Below are positions 22,076 to 34,500 of a stretch of DNA of 64,000 nucleotides, piece by piece. Both the position numbers and the translations under genes were made by a program. Position 1 is the stretch's first letter. Each line of letters begins with the position of its first letter. The notes beneath the pieces were generated by a model. That model was not told the origin of the DNA. It saw nothing but the letters and a program-made list of their open reading frames with translations, and searched no databases. The stretch is from Symbiodinium natans (taxonomy: Eukaryota; Sar; Dinophyceae; Suessiales; Symbiodiniaceae), in NCBI GenBank assembly GCA_905221605.1, contig CAJNDS010001090.1:728501-792500 (forward strand), given 5' to 3'.

Positions 22076-22285
22076 ATGGTCCCTTACCTTCTTTAACGGG
22101 TTCTGTAGTATGGGCGCTTGGGATATATATATATATATATATATAATATGTATATATATATAAGGGGTATATCAGGGTTCCCCACTTAAGGGCCCATACC
22201 AAGGGACCATGTAACTACCCTACGAATATCAGGGTTTCCCCAATTCAAAGGTCCAAAAACACGGGACCTTGCAACTACCCTAAGA
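22076..22285. mobile_element. Palindromic AT-centred element plus partial tandem copy
   Basis: ATGGTCCCTT at 22076 pairs with AAGGGACCAT ending 22210, and GTATGGGC pairs with GCCCATAC, around a (TA)n centre (22121-22163). The right arm is then repeated once more (ATATCAGGGTTTCCCC ... GGGACCTTGCAACTACCC) to 22285. Confidence 0.6.
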
Positions 22286-22349
22286 TTGACCCTAAACCTA
22301 AACCCTAAACCCTGAACCCTAAACCCTAAACCCTAAACCCCAAACTGCA

Positions 22350-23370
22350 GGGTTTAGGGTTTCGGGCCTGGGCTGCAGGTTTAGGGTCTAGTGTCTTGTG
22401 GCTTTGTGGTATACTTGGAGGCTCATGGGTACTTGCAGCCCCAAAGTTCACACGTGCTCATAGGGTGATTTCTGTCAGCATGGTCCCTCTTGGCGTTGCT
22501 CTTAGAAAGGCGGCCCCTACTCTTTAGGGGCGCCCAAAGAGGGACCATCGTTTAGAGAACTGACCATATGACAGTCCACCGAGTCTCCTTAGGCTTGCAG
22601 TTGGGGGGTTTTGGGCGCAGGATTTCTGGTGCGAAGGCAAAGCAACAGGGAACATTAAAGCATGGTTTTTCGGATTAGGTTTCTGAGGGGGGTATCGAAG
22701 TCTTCCAGAAGGGTAGGGTGTATTGCTTCAGATCTCAATCTTGAAGGTGCAGTTTAGGATTTAAGTTTGAGGGTGTGCTGATTAGTTCCGGGTTCAGGGC
22801 TTCAGGTTCGTTCAGATCCGGAGCATCGAACGCCCAGTTTCATGCCAAGAGGCCCTCGAAGACACTCAGCATCCCTCAGAAGCCCTGCAAGCAAAAGCCG
22901 TAGACCTCCCATGCAACCCTAACCCCCCTTCCCCCCCAAGTCCCTCAACATATACTCTTCACACTGGGATCCACTTCAGAAAGAACCCCACGGATGAGGT
23001 TAAGTCCAGGCTTGGGGGGTTTTCCGATTGAGGTGCTGAGCTTCCGCGTTGCTCCGGGAGTGAGGATTAACAGCCAGTACGTGGAGGCTCGTAGGTGCTT
23101 ATAAGTGGGGTACTAAGGAGCCCTAAACCCTAAACCCTAACCAACTATAACTAGAATTACCGACTTATAGCCCTGCAGATGAGGACCTGAACTTCCAAGT
23201 AACCCTAAGCCCTACCAAGAACCAGCAACCCAAAACCCTAATCCCTAAACCCTGAACCCTAAACCCTAAACCCTAAACGCTAAACCCTAGACAGGTGACG
23301 AGCAAATATGACCAGAAGGGTGTGCTCGCCTATGAGAGCCTCGGCATGGCGGTTGCGTTCTCTTGGCGAG
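22350..23370. other. Unique intergenic or intronic DNA, no gene recognised
   Basis: Carries two ACTTGGAGG-type 28-bp elements (22413-22435 and 23079-23106) and a few heptamers at 23120 and 23240-23290. A GGTCCCTCT/AGAGGGACC pair (about 22482 and 22537) marks another small hairpin. No convincing frame. Confidence 0.5.
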
Positions 23371-23599
23371 TAGGGGATGAGGGAATGAGGTACACTACAT
23401 AATCCCTTAAAGGGTAGGGGGATATAGGGTACCCTACCTAATCCCTTAAAGGGTATTTCTAGGGGGATATAGGGTACCCTACATAATCCCCTAAAGGGTA
23501 TACATATATATATATATATATAGGGGGACCTAGGGTATCCTACAGAATCCCTTAAAGGGTATAGGGGGATATAGGGTACCTCATTCCCTCATTCCCTAC
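23371..23599. mobile_element. GGGAATGA-family element, longest copy
   Basis: About 230 bp. The left end TAGGGGATGAGGGAATGAGG is inverted at the right end as CCTCATTCCCTCATTCCCTA. The interior holds four copies of a 40-50 bp unit (AATCCCTTAAAGGGTA then GGGGATATAGGGTACC) and a (TA)n run at 23503-23522. It is non-coding and looks like a MITE with internal tandem expansion. Confidence 0.75.
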
Positions 23600-24089
23600 T
23601 ACCCAGCAGTAAGGTTGCGGCGGTGGCTTTCGCTCGGCACGAACCCCCAAGCCCAAGAATCGCTCGGGTTTAGGGTTTCGGGTTTAGGGTTTAGGGTTTG
23701 GGGTTTGGAGTCTAGGGTTTAGGGTATAGTGTTTAGGGTTTGAGTTTAGAGTTTAGGAATTTAAGGTTTCGGATCTAAGGCTGACAGGTGTCTGGGTCTT
23801 AGCAGCAAATGTTCGAATCAGGTACCTGGTAAGCAAGGCCGGCAAACAGCAACAAACACCACTTTGCTTCACCCTCCTCCCGCCACCTGGGGTCCAAGTT
23901 TTAGGGGTGAGAGCTTCGGCTGAACCCCCTAAACCTTAAGTCTTCAGACCATAAACCCATGTCAGTCATGCTCCCCCGTGATCCTGCTACGGGAATCACC
24001 CTTCAACGAAGAAGGCCTCACTTCGTTATAGCTAGGTTGTTGGGAACCTAGCCTACCCGCAGGTCTCACAGCGCACTCCGGGGCCTTAA

Positions 24090-24222
24090 TCCCAAACCCT
24101 AAACCCCAAACCCTAAACCCTAAACCCCTAAACCCCAAACCCTAAACCCTAAACCCCTAAACCCCAAACCCTAAACCCTAACCCCTAAACCCCTAAACCC
24201 TAAACCCTAAACCCTACACCCA
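24090..24222. repeat. CCCTAAA/CCCCTAAA/CCCCAAA array
   Basis: About 17 mixed units, ending directly at the acceptor of the exon at 24224. Confidence 0.94.
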
Positions 24223-24223
24223 G

Positions 24224-24287
24224 GACCAAGAACATGGACAAGAAGGAGCACTACATCAGGCACTTCGTCGAGACTTACAAGGCCTGA
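24224..24287 (+). CDS. Terminal exon of an unidentified gene
   Basis: Acceptor ACACCCAG|GACC, then TKNMDKKEHYIRHFVETYKA and TGA (24285-24287). Codon use is strongly biased to C/G third positions (AAG, GAC, TAC, TTC, GTC, GAG), as in expressed dinoflagellate genes. The stop followed by non-repeat DNA suggests the true 3' end of a gene whose upstream exons are probably some of the islands to the left. I do not recognise the C-terminus. Confidence 0.65.
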
Positions 24288-25257
24288 TTCTCACAGCCGC
24301 CCTTTGGGTTCGGGGGTCTTAAGGTCTTCATAGGGCTCTTAAGGGAGGGGGGGTTCAAGGGGGGGTATGTAACCCAAGGTTCCCTGATGCTCCCTACTAC
24401 TCCCTCGGGCCCGAGGGCTCCCTAAGCTTCCCTAGTATACCTACCCCCCTTGAACCCCCTCCCTTAAGAACCCTATAAGGTCTGTAGGTTTCGGGTTTCG
24501 AGAGTTGGGTTCAGGGTTTCGAGTTTCGGGTTCGTGCTCAGGTTTTCGTGGGCATTGGGGGCTACTGTACTGGCCCTTAGTTCGGGTTAGGGGCTACCGG
24601 GCCTTGGGCTTGGGACCCAATGGGCGGGTGGGTATGTCGCCGATCTGCTAGCATGCAACCTTCGTTTTTTCAGCCTTCAGGCCTTTTGTTATCCAAGGTT
24701 TCGAGGTGTTGGGCTAAAGATTGAGATGCCTTGAGGTTTAAGGGTACTAGTACCCAAGAAAAGGCCCCGATCCTTTAGAAGGGGGCTTCCAACAAGCAAA
24801 AGTGGCTGCGCAGGTTGACTTGGAAAACGTGGAGGGCTTGCAGGGCTGTGGTGACCAGGACTGGGGTGTTGGGGTTTGGGATCCCTAAACCCTGAACCCT
24901 AAACCCTAATCCCTTCACCCTAAACCCCTACACCCTAACTTGACCCGGAGAATCATGCTGCCAAGTTGGGAACGGGACCCTGGTTAGAAACCTTATCAGC
25001 CAAAAGCTCGGGGTTTGTGTGTAGCGTTTAGGGTGCAGGGTTTACGGTTTCGGGTTTCGGGTTTAGGGCGATCAAAGTTCGCCCTTGAAAGCGCTTGACC
25101 TTCGGGCCTTAGGCTTTGGATGTCTCCTAAAGCCACTAGGATCTGGGATCAACCCTAGACCCTAAATCCTGAGCGGGATTGGGAATTCAAGGCCACACCT
25201 TTCGCTTGGACCCAAGGCGGCCTTTTCAAACCGCGGCTCACAAGTCTCAACAACATC

Positions 25258-25376
25258 TCCCTAAACCTTAAACCCTAGACCCTAAACCCTAAACCCTAAA
25301 CCCTAAAACCTAAAACCTAAACCTAAACCCTAAACCCCAAACCCTAAACCCTAAACCCTGAGCCCTAAACCCTAAA
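25258..25376. repeat. CCCTAAA array before an exon
   Basis: About 16 heptamers ending 22 bases before the acceptor at 25397-25398. Confidence 0.95.
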
Positions 25377-25398
25377 TCCCAGCCAGCCACCGCACCAG

Positions 25399-25567
25399 GT
25401 GGTCAGTCCGAAGACAGCCCTGAGTAGTTGCATCGAGCGGGCTGCGCAGATATTCCCCACCTACAACCACTTCTTCTACCGCCTCTCGGCGACTAATCAG
25501 CGAGGTGGACTTGGAACCAAGTTGCAGTTCGATCTTTCCGAGATAGGCTATGTTTCTTCTGTTCTTG
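25399..25567 (+). CDS. Exon, possible N-terminal part of the PSD gene
   Basis: GCACCAG|GTGG acceptor and canonical donor CTTG|GTGAGTG. 56 open codons, including SSCIERAAQIFPTYNHFFYR and DLSEIGYVSSVL. The FxTYNHFFYR string resembles the (F)xTFNEFFxR motif that precedes the LKPGARP segment in PSDs, but that segment does not follow. Assignment to the PSD gene is inference. It ends in phase 1, matching the next exon. Confidence 0.6.
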
Positions 25568-28500
25568 GTGAGTGTATACTTGGGGGTTTCCGATGACGGG
25601 GGGGACCCTTTTTTGGGCGGGTCTTATAGAAGGATTATACAATGTTGGGGGTATATGAGGGGGACCCCTGGTTCAGGAAATGCTGTATCTTTCCTGATAA
25701 ATTTTGGTCAGAATGTGTATATTAGGTGTGAGCAGGATGTTCCTACTCAGAACCTGCAAGCACGCTGGCCTGCTTTGTGTGTTTGTTTCACTTTGCAGCA
25801 TTTACATCCCTGAGGTGTATATGTCCGAAGCTCTCCCAAAACCCAAAACCCAAAACCCAAAACCCCAAACCCAAAAACCCCAAACCCAAACCCTAAACCC
25901 TAAACCCTAAATCCTAAGCCCTAAACCCTAAACCCTAAACCCTAAACCCTAAACCCTAAACCCCCTTATAATCCCACGGTATTTCCACAGGCAAGCTGGC
26001 GCTCGGCAGCCGGAAGATGCTCTGCTACAGCCAGGACGGTGCGTTCGCCACAACATGGCACGGCGTAGGGTTTAGGGTTTAGGGTTTAGGGTTTAGGGTT
26101 TAGGGTTTAGGGATTGGGGATTAGGGTTTAGGGTTTAGGGTTTAGGGTTTAGGGTTTAGGGTTTAGGGTTTAGGGTTTAGGCTTCAGGGTTTTAGGGTTT
26201 GCTAGGGTTTAGGGTTTTCGGCTTTGGGGTGTGTATGATAATGTACTACCATGCTAACCGAATAGCACATCAAGTCTATAACCAATATAATTGCGAACGC
26301 ACTAGTCTGGTAGAATATATTTAATGGTTACTAATAATACCAATGATATGACTGTTCATAGCGATATTAAACACCCAAAACCTTAGACCCTAGACCCTAG
26401 ACCCTAGACCCTAAACCCTAAACCCTAAACCCTAAACCCTAAACCCTAAACCCTAATCCCTAAACCCTAAACCCTAAACCCTTGGAGCTTGCGCACCCAA
26501 CCGCAGGATGCGGAGCAGTGCCGCAACATCGACGAAGCCGCCCGCGCGACCAAGAGCCGCGGGCGAGGGGAATTCGGAAGTGTCCGGGTTTGTCGGTATA
26601 GGGTTTAGGGTTTAGGGTTTAGGGTTTAGGGTTTAGGGTTTAGGGTTTGGGGCCAGTCATGCCTGTTTTCCACCTATCCTACCCTTTCCTTCTTTTAAGG
26701 TAAGCTGTGCCCCTAAACCCTAAACCTTAATCCCCTAAGCCCTTCAACCCTAAATTGCTGCTCTCACCTGGTTTTTACAACCTAGTTGCAGGTCGGTACC
26801 AGGGAGATTCTTCACGTATGCGGGGCTCATTGTCTTCAGTTTACGAACATGAGGGGTTCATTGTCTTCGATTTAAGCAGCTGAGGGGATCATTTCTTCTC
26901 AAGTTTACGAAAGCGAGGGGCTCGTCTTCTTGGGGCCCGTGGACGGAAGTTCAGTCTTGCCATAAGGTTTTGTCCCCGGCGCATTTCGGAACATTCGCCC
27001 CGCATTCTCCCCAGGTTTCCGGAACGGGAGGTTCATTTTCTTTGCTTTCTTAAGTTTAGGTCCCCTACATGGAAGGAGCCCAGGACTTCTTCTGTTCGAC
27101 TGTAACTTCCAAAATTCAAGCCCGAGCTAAAGCAGTCTTGACTTTCTTAGCTTGTTACGAGCGGAGGCCCCCGGAAATATGAAGATTTTGGCCCCAAAGC
27201 CGAGGAGTCTTAAATGTGGCACTTTTGGGATGGGCCCCCTTATACTAACAGTCCTTCATAGGGATTATCGTACACCCCCCTATTAGAATCCCTATGAAGG
27301 ACTGTTAGTAGAAGGGGGAACATCCCAAGTGGTACTTTGGGTATCCGCAACCGGCGAGCCCCTCGTTTTCTTGGGCCCACGTTTTTCTTACACTATGACC
27401 TACTTAGTAGTGGAGTAGGTAACCTTTAAGCTCTTTGGGTTCTTTTCTTCCCTTTATGGCCCTTTAAAAGTTCACCTTTAGCTCCCCTAGGATACCGGTT
27501 CTCTTTTCCGTTGCTTCTACGCTTCATTCATTTTACATTTGCGGGACGTGAGAGTTCTGCAGAGGAGCTTGGTTTCGCCGGCGGACGGACGCCCCTCAGC
27601 TGGTTGTAGAGGGGGTTGTTTAGGGGTTTCCGGGGGTTTTAGGGTTTCAGGTCGGGCAGGGGGGGGGCTGGGGCCTCCAACATCGGAATCCCGGCATCTT
27701 TTCTCCCAGAAGAGTCTAGCAGAGGTTCACTTTCGTATTTTAGGCGACTGAACCCCTGCACCCCAAACCCTAAACCCCCAAAGTCCAAAGCCCAAACCTT
27801 AAGTCAGCTGCGCAAGGGAGTATTCGGTAATGCTAGGTAAACCCCAAACCGCCGAAACCCTGTATCCCATTGTGGACGTCCCCCTCTTAAAGGATCTCAA
27901 AAGTGAACGTCGCTAGACGTCCCTTGTGAAGCTGTTGTTGATTTGGCTTTTCGGGCTTTGGGTTTAGGGTTTGGCCTTTGGTGTGGTGTCTAAGCCCTAA
28001 ACCCTAAACCCTCAACCCTCAACCCAACCCTAAACCCTAAACCCTAAACCCTAAACCCTAAACCCTAAACCCTAAACCCTAAACCCTAAACCCTAAACCC
28101 TAAACCCTAAGCCCTAAACCCTAAACCCTAAGCCCCAAAAGCCCCAAAAGCCCCAACAGCCCCAAAGCCCAATCCCCCAAGTTCAAGGAGAGGGGGTGTG
28201 CTGAAGGGCATGGCTGATGCTGAGGTGTCATCGTCTTCCCGGACTTCGCTCCCTCCTCGACAGGCCGAACGCCAGCTCCGGGGAATTCTGAACTTGGATG
28301 CTAAACAGGGTCTAGGGTTTAGGGTTCAGGCTTTAGGGTGAACCCCCGAATTCCAAGTTTGAGAAGCAGTTTAGGGTTTTGGGCCTAGGGTCTAGGGTTC
28401 ACGGCAGAGTCGTCGATGCTATGACAGATGCACATGGTAGACCCTGGTGCCTCTGAGAAGCAGAGCTGAAGCCATGGCCTTTGCTTTGAAGCTAAGCGTT

Positions 28501-31500
28501 GGGTCAACCCTCGTTCCATGCAATGCTGACCCTGTAACTAAGCCTAAAACCCTAAACCCTAAACCCTAAACCCTAAACCCTAAACCCTAAACCCTAAACC
28601 CTAAACCCTAAACCCTAAACCCTAAACCCTAAACCCTAAACCCTAATAGTTTCACGGGCCCTTAGGGCCCTTCATTTGTGGTATGTGAGGGACCCTTATG
28701 GTAAGGGACCATGGAACGACCCGGACCCTAAGACTCTAGGAAATCCTCTATAAAGGAGCAACTGCGGTTTAGGGTTTAGGGTTTAGGCTTTAGGGTTTAG
28801 GGTTTAGGGTCTGGGGAAAGCAACCTGGACCGGAGCCTCATCGCGATAGAGTTTCAGAGATGGGCTAGATGCCCGCCCCCACCTCAAGCTTTTCGATGTT
28901 CCGCACACGTGGTGGCTTTGTAATGAGGTTCCTGAATGCGCCCTCCGCGCGCGTCTGGTCTCTGTCTGTAAGAAAGTGAGTCCCGGTAAAGCTGCCAAGT
29001 CCCATCCGAGCAACATACGTCCACCCTTGCTGGTAATGACCACGTGTAGGCCCTGATGTGCAACGAACTTGCAGTAATCACGCAAGATGCCTTCGACCCA
29101 GTGTACTATGCGAGGATACTCTTTCCACTGGTGCACGAGCAAGGAACACATTCATTCGTCATGCTGACTACCCTTGCAAAGTATGGCTTGAAGTCAAAGC
29201 AAAAAATGCCGAGTGATTCACATGCAGAAGTGCTCCCATTCATTTTTCAGACAACGCCTCGTCGAACAAACCACAAGAAACCCTCTACAGTACATTGAGC
29301 CACACCGTGAATATTCGGTACGAAGCTATTCAACGCATCCGCGATTAATGTTGCGCATTTTCTGGAACGAAACGATTGCAAGTCGGAATTGGCAGCTTCT
29401 TGTTTACGATACCGCCATACGAAACAGACTGTTGTTGTGTGGACTTGAAACCGTTCGTCTGAGAAAAGCTTTTAGGCCGGAGGTTGAGCGCGTGTCGCCG
29501 CAGTATTTTACGCGCAATATGGGGCATTTCCCAAAATGGGGGGGGGTACCTCTTTTCTGCCCCAAAATAGAGTAGAATCCCCTGATAAAGGACCCCCAAA
29601 AAGGGTGCCCCTTTTTCTCGGAAACCCCCTTTTGACTTTACACCCCACAAATGTTAGCCGAGCGCACGCCAATGCACGGCTTGCAGTGGCTGGGAGGTCC
29701 GATCGGTTTATTATTATTATTATTATTATCATTATTATTCGAAATGTTGAGTTCCAGAGTGGTTCATCTAGCAAGCCACATCTTAAGGAGTCCGAATCCT
29801 GATCCACTAAGACAAGTTAGTTGCAACGCAGACTCAGCTCAGCCAGTCGAAGAGATGGAAGACCAAGGCAACAACGGCTACAACAAGTTAGCAGGCTTAT
29901 GTTCGCCCACATCTCGCACAATGACAGTTCAGACTATCTAGGGTCTTCCATCCCAGCGCCGAAGCGCAATTGAAAGTGCTATCTGGCTGTGTGCGCATGG
30001 CTTTTGAGAAAAAGTCCGAAGCCCTAACCACAACACCCCTCAAAAACCAAAAGGGGGGCCCATGTTTAGAATAGGGTTAGTGGGGTAATGTTATAATGTT
30101 AATGCTACGCGACCCGCCTCGGCCGGGGCCTGCCCAGCGCGTGTGAGAAGGTTCTGTTAGGCTTGCGCGCGAGGCTTCGTGCAATCATTCCTTTCTAAGA
30201 CCCTGTAACAAACCCCAATTGTGGGAGGGGGGCGGGTGGGCTGCCCCTGTGGTCAGGCCCGAATGCCCCCTGGTCCTGCTGCGCACCCATTCTAGACAAA
30301 GAAGTGACAATGGGTGAGGTGGGGTGCCTGCTTTGTGCGCTTTAGACACCTACGCCCCTGGTGCTTGAGTATAAGATGCTGCTGTAGGGTCTCTCTGAAG
30401 TACCCTAAGCCCTAAGCCTTAAGCCCTAAACCGAGCCACGCTCCCCTGTTCCAAGAGAGTCGCCAGGCTTCTGGGTCAAGGGCGAGCAGTTCCTTCTGCA
30501 AAGCCTGGCGGCTGCGCTGCATCATTTCTTGAGCTTTCGGGTTACTACTATTTGCTTAAGAACCCCCCAAAAATAAGAAATGAGAATCTCTATTTTGCCC
30601 TTATAAGGAGGATTGCTTTTGTGTTTTTTGGGGGGTTCTTAAGCAATTAGTAGGTTAGGGTTGTAGGGCTCATTTGCCATCTCGCATGGGGAGTCCGTGC
30701 AATACGACGTCAATGAAGGGAAGGTCGTGTTCCTTCTAGCAGCGTGGCCCTTAAAGCCCTCGATCTCTTTGCCTTCATGCGCCGGTGGTTTGTAAGTCAA
30801 AGCGGAAGCCTGGAGGCCTCCAAGAAGGGCCTCTTCAGGCACTTCTGATCAGCCGAGATCTAGAGCCTTCCCCAACGCCAACCTTGAAGTCATCGTTGCC
30901 GAGGCGCCTCGAACGCAACCCCCCAACGCCAAACCCAAGATCTATAGAGCCTTCGAAGAGGCCTTCCCGCAGCATTGGGCCTTCCAAAGACTCTCATCGC
31001 GTCGAGCCACTCCCCAGCGTCAAGCGCAAGGAGCCCGAGCGCATCGAGCCAACTCCCAAGGCCACACTTGAGATCCAGAGCCTGCGGGCAGGGCCTCCGT
31101 TGTGGCGACACTGCTTGACGCGAATGAAAGAACCCTAAACCCGAAACCCTAAACCCTAACCCCTAAACCATGAGCTCGATCAGAAAGCCAGGGAACCCCC
31201 AAGCCCGCGAAGGTCAAGAGAAGGGCGGAGCGCCAGTGGGGGTGGGAATACACGACTCGGGGCGCGCACCTGGGTGCTTTCAGCAGCAACGCACTTCTCA
31301 GTGAGAACCCCAAAACCCTAATGCCCTAAACCCTAACCCTAACCCTAAACCCTATAAACTTAAACCTAAGCCTAGACCGTATAAAACCCTAAACCTCCGC
31401 AGGGACTTCCACCCCATGTTTCGGGTCGTCCAAGGTCAGGTTCAAGCGCGACAAGGACTACCAGTACTACGACCGGGGGGTTGCCTTCATTGCTCCTTCG

Positions 31501-34500
31501 GCCACGACAGAGTTAGGGTTTATTGTTTAGGGTTTAGGGTTTAGGGTTTCGGGTTTAGGATTGAGGTGGTCATCAAACCTCTGGAATTCCGGCTTTGGGC
31601 AAAGGCCCCGCGGAGGATGGGGTTCAGAGTTTCGGGCTTTTCAGTATTTTGGGCTTCAGGGCCTTAGATTTTCCATGAGCTAAACCCCAGTCCCTAAGAG
31701 CCTCTACCCCAGAGAACCCTGCTCTTTGGGCCAACATCCACACCCCGCCATAGCCCTCTTCGCGATTGCCCAAAACCTCTGAAACTAGCTCTATACTTTT
31801 TGCAAGATGCTAAAAGCTTTGAAATACTTGACGCACACTCTGGCAATGCTGTTTCAACAAATCTACGCCCCTGAGCCCTAGACTCTGAGCCCCAAGCCCG
31901 AAGCCCTAAACCCGAAACCCCCAGACCCCTAAGCCCCTCAACACCTAAACCCCTAAAACCCCCCCCTAACCTCCACGCCCCTAAGCCCTGAAACTCTACG
32001 CCCAGGTTCGTCTCGCACCCCAAGACTACCACCGGTTCCACTTCCCCGTCGATGGGGGCACCCTCGGCTCAAACCCTATCAGCCCTACAAGCCCCAGAAC
32101 TCTAGCTGTTTGGATTCCTTGAGCCCCTAAACCCTCAAACCCTCACCCTCAACCCAAATCTTAAACTCCAAGCCTAAAACCAAAACCCTAAACCCCCAAA
32201 CCCGCAATCCCCTGCTGCTCAGGGTTTGAAAATGCTTGGGCCACCGCCCTAAACCCTAAACCTAAACCCTAAACCGTAAACCCGAAACCCTAAACCCCAA
32301 ACCCTAAACCCGAAACAAACCCAGGATGGCCCAGGCACCACACACACTGGGGTTAGGGTTCAGGGTTCAGGGTTCAGGGCTTAGGGTTTAGGGTTTAGGG
32401 TTTCGGGTTTAGGGTTTAGGGTTTCGGGTCGCCCCAGCACAAGGTCCATCGCCCGAGCTCAAGACCTAAGCCGTCATAAAGTAACCAACCGGAAAAAAGG
32501 GCACCCTGATTATAATGTGGTTACTGGGCTACTAAGCATGAAAAGGGCGAGTGATTGAGCTCCTAGGCTTTCAGCGGGGTTTAGGGGTCTTAAAGGGGTT
32601 TAAGGGTTCAAGGGTTTAAGGGTTCAGGGTCTAGGCAGTGTAGGTGATGTGAGCCCTATTCAGAACACCCCCCCCCCCCCCCCCCCCCCCCCTCTTCCGT
32701 GCCCCAAATCCTGCATTGTTGTAGAGCACAGAACCCCTATCGAACCGCCTGCGTAAACATACAAATCTCAAGCTTGTTCACCAACGCCGAGTTATCACAA
32801 GCTTCGAGAACTACCCTGGCAACTACTACTCGGTGAACCCCATCGCCGCACGGGTCCCGGGTGTGTCGAGAGGTTTGGGGGCAGGAAGTCTAGGAATCCT
32901 AGGGGTCCCGAAATCACGTAAGCATAAGGATCCTACTACAGGGGGTAGAAGGGCCCCGTTTAAAGGGGATGCTGGACAACCACGTCCCGACTGTAGGACT
33001 CGGCGGTCGAGGTTTTGGGGTTTGGGGTTACCCTAAACCCTAAACCCTAAACCCTAAACCCTAAACCCTAAACCCTAAACCCTAAACCCTAAACCCTAAA
33101 CCCTAAACCCTAAACCCTAAACCCTAAACCCTAAACCCTAAACCCTAAACCCTAAACCCTAAACGCCAACATCACCCTTACCGCAAGAAACCCTGAGCCT
33201 GAAAGCCCACTTCGACCGCTTGCGAGGGACGTGGGGGGCTCGCAGGGGTTCAGGGCTCGGGTGAAACAAGGTTTTTATTACTGTTATTGGTGAGTGTATC
33301 TAAGGTTCCCTTTCAATATTGGTGAGTGTATATATATATATATATGTATATATATTTATATTGGGTGTCCTTTTGGGGGTACAAGAAATACAAACCCTAC
33401 TACAGATGTTGGTGAAGGGTTTGGGGTTCAGGGTTTTAGGGTTTAGGGTTTTAGGGTTCAGGAAGCCATGCGGGGAAACACATCGCGAAGCGAGCGATGG
33501 CAACTTGCCGATTCAAACTCAGCGTCGAAGTAGGTGTCCTCAGCTCTTTAGATTCACAAAGGACTCCAGCTCTTCGCTTCGAACACTAAACACTAAACCC
33601 TAAACCCTAAACCACCCCTAAACCCTACACACTAAACCCTAAACCCTTAACCCTAAACCCTAAACCCCAACATTGCAAGGTGCAGTCCGACGACCCGGTC
33701 TTTACCACCAACAAGCGCACCTCGCCGTGGATTTCGAGTGCTCACTCACAGTTGCTTAGGTAGGGAATGAAGTGGGTTTAGGGTTTAGGGTTTAGGGTTT
33801 AGGGTTTAGTGCAGGGTTTAGGGTTTGGGGTACATGGTTTTTGTAGTTGAAATAGGTTATAACCTTATGTAGGGTACCTATAACCCCACTTATCAGTACC
33901 TATGAACCTGCAAGTAGTATTCATATCATCTATATGGGTACTTCCCCAAAGTACGGGTACCCCAGTATACCCTCCCCCTAGAATCATTATTAGTCGGAAC
34001 CCCTCCCCAAAACAGGGTACCCCCACAATTGAAACCCCCAATCCCTTTCAAGGCTTGTTTCGGTGGGTTGCGGAGGTTCCGGGGCTTTTGACTTCTGACT
34101 TGCCGGTCGCTGCTTGGTCGGCGATATCAAGTCTAGGGGAACCCTCAACCGTAAACCCCAGACGAACCCGAAACCCGAAACCCGAAACCCAAAACCCTAA
34201 ACCCGAAACCCTAAACCCCCAACCCTAAACCCTATCACACAACCTCAGCTCTAGCGGCCGAAGCCCCAACACTCCACTCCCCAGGTATGCACGTCACAAT
34301 CGACACGGGCGAGGACAACCTCGGCTGCGTGACCTACGTGTCCGTTGGTGCCACGAACGCGGCGCGGGCAAACATGGGCCCTGCAGCCTAGAACCCCTAA
34401 AGCCCTAGACTGTTAGGTTTACGAGTGCTTCGTGGGTTTCACAAGGGAATGGGGGAGCAGATCCCTATGACCATCGCCAAAGAAACCCTGAACCCTAAAC

